Source: Desulfobacterales bacterium (GTDB taxonomy: Bacteria > Desulfobacterota > Desulfobacteria > Desulfobacterales > JAUWMJ01). Taken from it: a stretch of 6,381 nt of DNA. The position numbers were made by a program, and so were the translations under genes. The notes below the pieces were generated by a model that had not been told where the DNA came from, did no database searches, and was given only the letters and a program-made list of their open reading frames with translations. Location of the stretch: positions 1 through 6,381 of the forward strand of contig JAUWMJ010000193.1 of assembly GCA_030613225.1 (NCBI GenBank), written 5' to 3'. Position 1 is the stretch's first letter. Each line of letters opens with the position of its first letter. Shown here in pieces: positions 1 to 4,104 of this stretch.

Positions 1-124
1 ATTTCTTTATCGGGAGCGGTTCTATAGTGTTTTTCAGTATTTTCAGCTGGTCGGTGCTTAGGGCTCGCGCAAAAATAACTTCACATTTTATGCATCCCGG
101 ATTCAGGCCAGCTTTGCCCGATCC
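1..124 (-). other. Unassigned open frame running off left edge
   Basis: On the minus strand a stop-free frame begins after a TGA at 127-125 and continues to the window edge. It reads approximately GLNPGCIKCEVIFARALSTD and then QLKILKNTIEPLPIKK. It has no ATG start and is in a different frame from the HsdR-like remnant it overlaps (103-270). It could be a later part of the same broken gene, brought close by a deletion or frameshift, or the inside of an unrelated gene. I do not recognise the family. The plus-strand frame at 27-251 across the same DNA has no recognisable features. Confidence 0.25.
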
Positions 125-270
125 TCAACTCCAAAATCCTCTACTGCATGCGCAGCAAGAGAATTCGTATCCAGGCCGTTGCTCCATGGCACGACTTCCC
201 AGTTCAGCAATGATGACTTCAACTTTGAATCGATTCTTTTCTTCCGTGTAGTTTTCTCAGATTCAGTCAT
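103..270 (-). pseudogene. Remnant of type I restriction HsdR subunit (N-terminus only)
   Basis: This is a 55-residue minus-strand frame starting at ATG 270-268 and ending at TGA 105-103. It begins MTESEKTTRKKRIDSKLKSS, followed by the segments NWEVVPWSNGLDTNS and LAAHAVEDF. From family knowledge, the N-terminus of type I restriction R subunits and related DEAD/DEAH helicase-nucleases typically reads 'TRKKIIDKxLxxxGW..VPY..GLDTSSL..HAVEEF', followed by the nuclease core beginning PTANGPADYAL. The match stops just after HAVEDF, and the following residues (GVEDRAKLA, stop) do not resemble the family. Only about 46 residues of a protein normally near 1,000 long therefore remain. An AAGG lies 11 bases upstream of the ATG. 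No hsdM, hsdS or rest of hsdR is visible, so this cannot be functional restriction machinery. It may still be transcribed as a short peptide frame. Confidence 0.6.
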
Positions 271-358
271 GATTTTTCAGACCTTGTTTTGAAATTTGAT
301 ATTACAAATCTTTTTAAGCAATCCACATTTTCCATTCGACAACTCAATTAAAATCAAA

Positions 359-1117
359 TTAACAAACAGCCAACGAAGGGCTATTTAAAGCCGGCATGCT
401 ATCCCAGGTTCGTCCGAGCAGAAGTCTTCCGTTTGCTTTTTTTGAGCGTTTTTTACCATCAACACCCCATCCGCCCCACTGCTTGAAAAAAAAGGATACA
501 TTACAATCTTCACATTGCATTTTTATCCTTTCGACCCATTTTGGTTTCATTGGTCTTGGCCTTGGGCCGGATTCACCACCCACAATAACCCATTGAATAT
601 CTGATAAATCAAGCTCCACCAGATCTTCAAGAAGAGGCTCTATTGATAAAAATCGTATGTGTGCCTTGATATTTCTGAGGTGTTCAATCCTTGGCATACC
701 ATGTTTCTTGTTTTCTACAGAAACCCCCATCCAAGCATTAGCAGGAACATCATTGGCATTAAAAAAATATTCCATCCTTTCAGCCCGTTTTGTAAGTATT
801 TGAAAGGTATGTTGGGGTACACTTTTAATCACATCAAATACCTGCCGGATATAATCATCCGGAATATCTTCATGAAACATATCGCTCATGGAATTGACAA
901 AATAAATGGCCGGTTTTTTGCGCATCAGAGGCTCATTCAGCCTGTCCGGCTGCAGAGTAAGGGTAAAACCTTTTTCATATCCCTTAACACCTATACCCTT
1001 CAAGCGGCGCGCCATGGCTTCTGCATAGCAATTTTGGCATCCGGGTGAAACCTTTGTGCAACCGGTTGCAGGGTTCCAGGTTTGCTCTGTCCATTCTATT
1101 GATGATTTTGTACTCAT
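359..1117 (-). CDS. DUF5131 family (phage Gp37/Gp68-like) protein
   Basis: This is a 252-residue protein whose family function is not firmly established. Visible features are the N-terminal signature SIEWTEQTWNPATGC (6-20) and a cysteine triad C20-x6-C27-x2-C30 followed by YAE. Further family-like blocks are NSMSDMFHE (75-83), LTKRAERM (108-115), GVSVEN (131-136), RFLSIEPLLEDL (156-167) and VIVGGESGPRPRPM (177-190), then a second cysteine pair C202-x2-C205 before FFFKQWGGW. These blocks and the length near 250 residues match DUF5131/Gp37-Gp68 proteins, which occur in phages and accessory islands and are often encoded beside the three-Cys-motif protein TcmP. The cysteines suggest metal or iron-sulfur binding, perhaps radical-SAM-like, but that is inference. 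ATG 1117 is supported by GGAAGG seven bases upstream (plus-strand 1125-1130). Its ATGA overlaps the stop of the TcmP-like tail at 1114-1257, the usual sign of translational coupling. The partner is now only a stump. The last ~20 residues (after TWDSMPALNS) look poorly constrained. No terminator is visible downstream. Confidence 0.85.
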   Translation of the reverse strand: MSTKSSIEWTEQTWNPATGCTKVSPGCQNCYAEAMARRLKGIGVKGYEKGFTLTLQPDRLNEPLMRKKPAIYFVNSMSDMFHEDIPDDYIRQVFDVIKSVPQHTFQILTKRAERMEYFFNANDVPANAWMGVSVENKKHGMPRIEHLRNIKAHIRFLSIEPLLEDLVELDLSDIQWVIVGGESGPRPRPMKPKWVERIKMQCEDCNVSFFFKQWGGWGVDGKKRSKKANGRLLLGRTWDSMPALNSPSLAVC

Positions 1118-1257
1118 GGGTCAACCTTCCTTAATAATTCTTTTTTGTGAAAATGTATTGCATGAACCGGTCGTTTTCTCGGTGCATCAAGATTCTTTAC
1201 TTTCCCTTCACTTATAAGCTCATTAAAAGCTTTTTGAAAGATCGGAAAATTTTGAGA
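1114..1257 (-). pseudogene. C-terminal tail resembling three-Cys-motif partner TcmP
   Basis: On the minus strand, after an in-frame TGA at 1260-1258, a 47-residue frame runs to a TGA at 1116-1114. That stop overlaps the ATG of the DUF5131 gene by 4 bases (ATGA). The peptide contains FQKAFNELISEGKVKNLDA followed by PRKRPVHAIHFHKKELLRK. This resembles the short winged-helix tail at the end of TcmP-type proteins, whose full length is normally several hundred residues. The assignment rests on the wording of the tail plus its position, since TcmP and DUF5131 genes are commonly adjacent. The sequence alone is too short to be decisive. All upstream domains, including the three-cysteine motif itself, are missing, and there is no start codon. 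The break lies near 1223-1260, where the DUF4143-like tail overlaps in another frame. It could be the tail of a different winged-helix protein. Confidence 0.5.
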
Positions 1258-1402
1258 TCATGTACAAAGGATAATTATAGATTCTATTTTGCCTGTCAAA
1301 GCCGAATTTGTTTCCTGTAAATTTTATGGAATACTCCGGGTTATATTTATTGATAAATGCCATCAGGCATAAGACGAAAAGATAGCCACACAGGTCGAAC
1401 TT
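1223..1402 (-). pseudogene. C-terminal tail resembling DUF4143 (AAA ATPase) protein
   Basis: Directly after the TAG stop of the repair fusion gene and in the same frame, 59 codons stay open to a TAA at 1225-1223. The recognisable part is LMAFINKYNPEYSIKF (13-28), then NKFGFDRQNRIYNYPLYMIS (31-50). C-terminal ends of DUF4143 ATP-binding proteins typically read like 'FLxKYxPExxIxxSxxNFGFExxIKxxPLYxxxxL', so the spacing of KYNPEY, NKFGF and YPLYM fits well. A full-length member is around 400 residues, so the AAA core is absent and only the tail is left. An ATG in frame could start a 47-residue peptide, but I see no good ribosome binding site. It overlaps the TcmP-like tail in another frame. The assignment rests on a short stretch. 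Confidence 0.45.
1258..1275. repeat. 18-bp direct repeat, copy 1
   Basis: TCATGTACAAAGGATAAT occurs here and again at 2947-2964 with one mismatch (17 of 18). The two copies bracket the repair fusion gene, and each lies at the broken edge of a gene remnant: the TcmP-like tail on this side, the VapC remnant on the other. On the minus strand this copy falls inside codons for YNYPLYM of the DUF4143-like tail, so the similarity may come from two related coding remnants rather than a recombination site. Confidence 0.5.
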
Positions 1403-2845
1403 CTATTTCAACCCGGTTTTCAATTCAACCTGCACCGGGCAATGATCAGAACCGGGGATATCAGTTAATATGGCAGCACCTTTCAATCTTGATTTGCTGT
1501 TTGCATCAATTATGAAATAATCAATCCGCCAGCCGATATTTTTACTTCTGGCATTATAACGATAACTCCACCAGGTGTATTGCCCCGGCTCCTGATTGAA
1601 AACCCTGAAGGTGTCCACCCATCCGGCATTTATAAACCCGTCCATCCAGTTTCTTTCCTCAATGGAAAAGCCGGGATTCTTTTCATTGGCTTTGGGATTG
1701 GCAAGATCTATGGCTTTATGAGCAACGTTAAAATCTCCACAAATAATTGTTGATTTTTTACCTGCCAATTGCTTTGCATATTCAAACAGGGCATTGTTGA
1801 ACGCAAGTTTATAATCTATTCTTTTAAGCTCATGCTGCGCATTAGGAAAATATGCATTTATCAGGAATAAATCTGCAAACTCCAGGGTAAGGACACGACC
1901 CTCGTCGTCGAATTGATGCACTCTAATACCGGTGGTTACTCTCAAGGGTTTCTTCCTGGTATAAACCGCAACCCCTGAATAACCTTTCTTCTTGGCCTGG
2001 GCAAAATAACCTGAATAACCGTAAATATTTTTAAGTTCATCTGAAAGCTGCTCCGGTTGAGCCCTGGTCTCCTGAACTGCAAAGATATCTGCCCCTGACT
2101 CTTTAACGATATCAGCAAAACCTTTTTTTTCAACTGCCCGGAGTCCGTTAACATTCCAGGAAATAATTTTCATGATATCAAGGCCGTTGCTTTTTACCCG
2201 CCTTGGCGTTACACCGATTTTTGGACAATTCTGCTCAAATAGGCAGCAGTCACATTGAGGACCCACGGGTTTGCAGCGCTCCTGCCCAAAAGTGACAAGG
2301 ATTGAGTTAACCTTTTTCCAGTATTTGACAGGTAATATTTTTCGCAAAGCCTTTTCTGTAGCCTCAGGATTTTTAGTGTTCACAAAACCCCAGATATTCA
2401 TGATTCGATGAACATGGGTGTCAACACATATGGCGGGTTTGTCAAATGCCACAGATAAAACAAGATTGGCTGTTTTACGCCCTACCCCGGGCAGTTTTAA
2501 CAGTTCATCGAGTTCATCCGGCACCTTATCATCATAAGCTTTCAGGGCGTCCGGAAGACTATAAAGGTGCTTAGTCTTATTGTTAAAAAATCCAACAGGT
2601 TGTATCAATTTACGTATTCTTTCCTCACTCAATCCGGCAAGCGCATGAATATCGGGTGCTTCATTAAACAACCTGGCAGAGGCTTTGGCAGTGGTTTCAT
2701 CTCTTGTTCTTGCTGAAAGAATTGTAGCAACCAGCACCTTGAATGGATCACGGGTCTGTACTGCGATCAGGTCAACAACAGGAGTATGGTAACTTGCGAC
2801 TTCCTGTTCCAGGGCCAGTAAAAAAGATTCAAGATTCATTGTCAT
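1403..2845 (-). CDS. nth-xth: Endonuclease III-exonuclease III fusion (base excision repair)
   Basis: This 480-residue single frame carries two complete enzymes. Residues 1-224 are endonuclease III, a DNA glycosylase/AP lyase: helix-hairpin-helix LPGVGRKTA (118-126) with catalytic Lys124, catalytic Asp142 in VDTHVHR, and iron-sulfur cysteines C191-x6-C198-x2-C201-x5-C207. Residues 225-480 are an AP endonuclease/3'-phosphodiesterase: NVNGLR (231-236), QET with metal ligand Glu259, Tyr332 in NAYFPNA, Asp371/Asn373 in GDFNVAH, Asp442 in GWRIDYF and Asp467-His468 in GSDHCP. Both halves are close to usual free-standing lengths (about 211 and 255-268). The second half resembles the APE1/ExoA branch (NARSKNIGWRIDYF) more than E. 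coli XthA. The join is a short polar linker (TPRRVKSNGLDI, 213-224) leading into a Met (plus-strand 2171-2173) that matches a normal ExoIII start. No Shine-Dalgarno lies in front of that Met, so a true fused product is favoured, though some internal initiation cannot be excluded. ATG 2845 is chosen because AAGGT lies 10 bases upstream (2856-2860). ATG 2839 is an alternative. It stands alone, ends in TAG, and has no clear terminator. Confidence 0.92.
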   Translation of the reverse strand: MTMNLESFLLALEQEVASYHTPVVDLIAVQTRDPFKVLVATILSARTRDETTAKASARLFNEAPDIHALAGLSEERIRKLIQPVGFFNNKTKHLYSLPDALKAYDDKVPDELDELLKLPGVGRKTANLVLSVAFDKPAICVDTHVHRIMNIWGFVNTKNPEATEKALRKILPVKYWKKVNSILVTFGQERCKPVGPQCDCCLFEQNCPKIGVTPRRVKSNGLDIMKIISWNVNGLRAVEKKGFADIVKESGADIFAVQETRAQPEQLSDELKNIYGYSGYFAQAKKKGYSGVAVYTRKKPLRVTTGIRVHQFDDEGRVLTLEFADLFLINAYFPNAQHELKRIDYKLAFNNALFEYAKQLAGKKSTIICGDFNVAHKAIDLANPKANEKNPGFSIEERNWMDGFINAGWVDTFRVFNQEPGQYTWWSYRYNARSKNIGWRIDYFIIDANSKSRLKGAAILTDIPGSDHCPVQVELKTGLK

Positions 2846-2946
2846 ACTGTTTTTTACCTTAGAAACGAAAATTAAATTAGAATTAGTCCTTCCACAGAAT
2901 ACATAACTAAAATGTGCTACTTACGAATACTGCAGCAAATGTTATC

Positions 2947-2964
2947 TCATGTACAAGGGATAAT
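2947..2964. repeat. 18-bp direct repeat, copy 2
   Basis: TCATGTACAAGGGATAAT matches the copy at 1258-1275 at 17 of 18 positions in the same orientation. It ends exactly where the open frame of the VapC remnant begins. The minus strand reads DYPLYMR then a stop in one frame, reminiscent of the DUF4143-like tail (NYPLYMIS) at the other copy, so both may be leftovers of related gene ends. Confidence 0.5.
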
Positions 2965-3275
2965 CAAGGCTGTTTCAGACGAGATTTCGTTTCACACAAC
3001 TCGAACTTCTTCAATGCTCCAAAGACGAGATGGAATGGAACCAACTCGATGACTACCTTTCAATACAGTTCTACCTTGAAGCAACCGAAAAAACCTTGAG
3101 AGAAGCTGCGAGGATATATTTTGAATTGAGAACAAAAGGAATTACTTTGAGCAGCTCTGTGGATTGCTGTACAGCACAGATAGCCATTGAGTCAAAAGTT
3201 CTCCTTTTGCACAGGGACGAAGATTTCAAGCGTATCACACGGATCAGACCGTTGGCTATTGAATTGCGTTTATAG
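2964..3275 (+). pseudogene. VapC-type PIN-domain toxin, N-terminus missing
   Basis: After a TAA at 2961-2963 a 103-codon frame runs to TAG 3273-3275. It contains FTQLELLQCSKDEMEWN (10-26), then EAARIYFELRTKGITLSSS (47-65), VDCCTAQIA (66-74) and LLHRDEDFKRI (81-91). This is the usual order of the C-terminal three quarters of VapC ribonuclease toxins: the conserved acidic residue of helix 2 (E14), then 'SSIDCLIAxIA' (D67), then 'LLHNDRDFxxI' (D85, D87). VapC proteins are normally 130-140 residues and begin with an Asp-bearing strand such as VDTSVWI. That strand, with the first catalytic Asp, is absent. An internal ATG at 3030 would give 81 residues, also lacking the catalytic start. No VapB antitoxin is visible upstream. 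The toxin should be inactive. The loss coincides with the 18-bp repeat at 2947-2964. Confidence 0.75.
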
Positions 3276-3291
3276 AGGATCCGAATGTGAT

Positions 3292-3325
3292 AAAAAAAAC
3301 ACCCAACCAGCTGGACCTTTGGGTG
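3292..3325 (-). terminator. Terminator-like hairpin facing left
   Basis: Read on the minus strand, CACCCAA pairs with TTGGGTG (plus positions 3319-3325 and 3300-3306). The loop contains the palindrome CCAGCTGG, and eight T residues follow (3292-3299). This has the form of a Rho-independent terminator for leftward transcription. It would shield the VapC remnant and repair gene region from leftward transcripts, but I see no minus-strand gene to its right in the window, so it may be an orphan. Confidence 0.4.
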
Positions 3326-3481
3326 ATAAAGCGAAAGCCACGGCCCGTTGCTAATGTTTACCCGCCTCTGGATGGCCCCCCTCCCATCGAAGTTTTTCCC
3401 GCATACCTGCCTGTGCGTTGCACGCAGACAGTTGACGAGCAGCCCGAGCCCAGTGTGGATGATCCGCCTTCGGTTTGGATT

Positions 3482-3547
3482 CTTCGGCGGGGCAAACTAC
3501 ATCAGAAATCCAGACTTGTGCGCCTCAGGCGCATTACCCCGCCGAAG
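3482..3547. repeat. 11-bp inverted repeat enclosing a small hairpin
   Basis: CTTCGGCGGGG (3482-3492) is perfectly complementary to CCCCGCCGAAG (3537-3547). Inside the intervening 44 bases a second hairpin, GCGCC-TCA-GGCGC (3520-3532), sits close to the right arm. A transcript on either strand could fold into a nested stem. No T-run follows the right arm directly (CCTATTTTTAAAA comes next), so termination is possible but not clear. It may be part of a dispersed repeat. Confidence 0.55.
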
Positions 3548-3583
3548 CCTATTTTTAAAAACAGCACTCGGGCAGACAGGTTG

Positions 3584-3642
3584 GTCAGGGCGAAGCTTGG
3601 CGAAGACCGGCTTGTCAGGCGAAGCTTGGCGAAGACTGGCTT
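3584..3642. repeat. Tandem duplication of a 29/30-bp unit
   Basis: Two adjoining copies, 3584-3613 and 3614-3642, share the plan GTCAGG(G)CGAAGCTTGGCG followed by AAGAC(C/T)GGCTT. They differ by one inserted G and one C/T change. The 1-bp length difference shifts frame between copies, which argues against selection on a protein here. Each unit itself contains the repeated word GGCGAAG. Confidence 0.8.
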
Positions 3643-3692
3643 CCTGCGCCAAACATCCCGAAATTTTTGCCAATTTATAGCAAAACCCCGTC

Positions 3693-3721
3693 TTGACAAT
3701 AAAGCAGCTATTCGGTATCTT
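3693..3721 (+). promoter_or_regulatory. Sigma70-type promoter candidate upstream of sensor kinase
   Basis: TTGACA (3693-3698), a 17-base spacer and TATCTT (3716-3721) form a strong -35/-10 match reading rightward. Transcription would start near 3728, giving a leader of about 375 bases before the kinase start at 4105 that contains the whole inverted-arm element (3861-4034). It is the best rightward promoter I see. A second TTGACA at 3932-3937 lacks a convincing -10. Confidence 0.5.
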
Positions 3722-3860
3722 AATCCCACTTTCTTTTATGATAATGAAAATTACCGTTGGGTTTCCGACCCCACTACATATTGGGATTCAACCGGTTGAG
3801 CCCTTTGTAAAACGTCACTTTTCGAACTCGCCGGTTATAGTGCACAACCTTAAATTGTTA

Positions 3861-4034
3861 CCGTTCACGGGTTCAAAGGTTCAGGGGTTCAAGGTTTCAT
3901 TCTTATCCCCGGACTCCATTTTGGAGGCGTATTGACAATTATGTGGCAAAACCAGCATTTTTTACGAGAACTTCGAGTCTTCAATTTTGTCCTTGTCCCC
4001 AACCCTGAACGTTGAACCCTGAACCTGTGAACGG
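3861..4034. repeat. Inverted-arm element with GGTTCA repeats (MITE-like)
   Basis: The left end CCGTTCACGGGTTCA (3861-3875) and the inverse complement of the right end (TGAACCTGTGAACGG, 4020-4034) agree at 14 of 15 positions. Inward from both ends, the arms continue as short repeats of GGTTCA-type words: left arm to about 3896, right arm from 4001. They stay partly complementary with register shifts. The centre holds a small hairpin, CTCCA-TTT-TGGAG (3914-3926). The size (~174 bp), the inverted ends and the lack of coding capacity suggest a miniature mobile or dispersed intergenic repeat. I see no obvious target-site duplication. Confidence 0.6.
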
Positions 4035-4094
4035 ATACAGAAAAAGAAAGCGAGCAGCAGGAATACGCCCTTTAATAACCCGTTGGCAGAAGAT

Positions 4095-4100
4095 GGAGGA
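4095..4100 (+). promoter_or_regulatory. Ribosome binding site deciding kinase start
   Basis: GGAGGA lies 4 bases before ATG 4105. An in-frame ATG at 4093 has only CAGAAG ahead of it and would place this strong Shine-Dalgarno inside the coding region, so 4105 is preferred. Confidence 0.75.
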
Positions 4101-4104
4101 TCTA

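Larger units (their letters stand above)
3276..4104. other. Gene-free region with repeats, hairpins and a promoter
   Basis: I find no convincing protein gene in these ~830 bases. Several frames stay open through 3287-3799 on both strands, but this comes from GC-rich repeated DNA. The predicted peptides are rich in Pro and Arg, match no family I know, and run straight through the tandem duplication. The best of them would start at GTG 3287, twelve bases after the VapC stop, with AGAGG (3275-3279) ahead of it. It cannot be fully excluded as a short hypothetical gene. The region holds the separately listed hairpins, tandem repeat, promoter and inverted-arm element. Confidence 0.6.

Noticed and set aside
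27..251. 74-residue plus-strand frame
   Set aside because: It lies opposite the HsdR-like remnant, has no family features and no clear ribosome binding site.
1357..1370. Hairpin ATGCC-ATCA-GGCAT downstream of the repair gene as a terminator
   Set aside because: Only a 5-bp stem with no sustained T-run, and it falls within the DUF4143-like remnant.
1403..1405. Possible stop-codon readthrough (for example pyrrolysine at TAG) joining the repair protein to the following 59 codons
   Set aside because: The ExoIII half ends at its normal place after GSDHCPVQVELK, and the following codons resemble the tail of an unrelated ATPase, so a gene remnant is the simpler explanation.
2861..2946. Leftward promoter for the repair fusion gene
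   Set aside because: The stretch is AT-rich but I could not find a -35 and -10 pair with acceptable spacing and match.
3502..3729. 75-residue minus-strand frame
   Set aside because: It is the complement of the same repeat cluster, with no motif and no ribosome binding site evident.
3287..3799. 170-residue plus-strand frame starting at GTG after the VapC stop
   Set aside because: There is an AGAGG ahead of it, but the peptide is Pro/Arg-rich, unrecognisable, and reads through the tandem duplication and inverted repeat, where all frames happen to be open. Kept only as a remote possibility.
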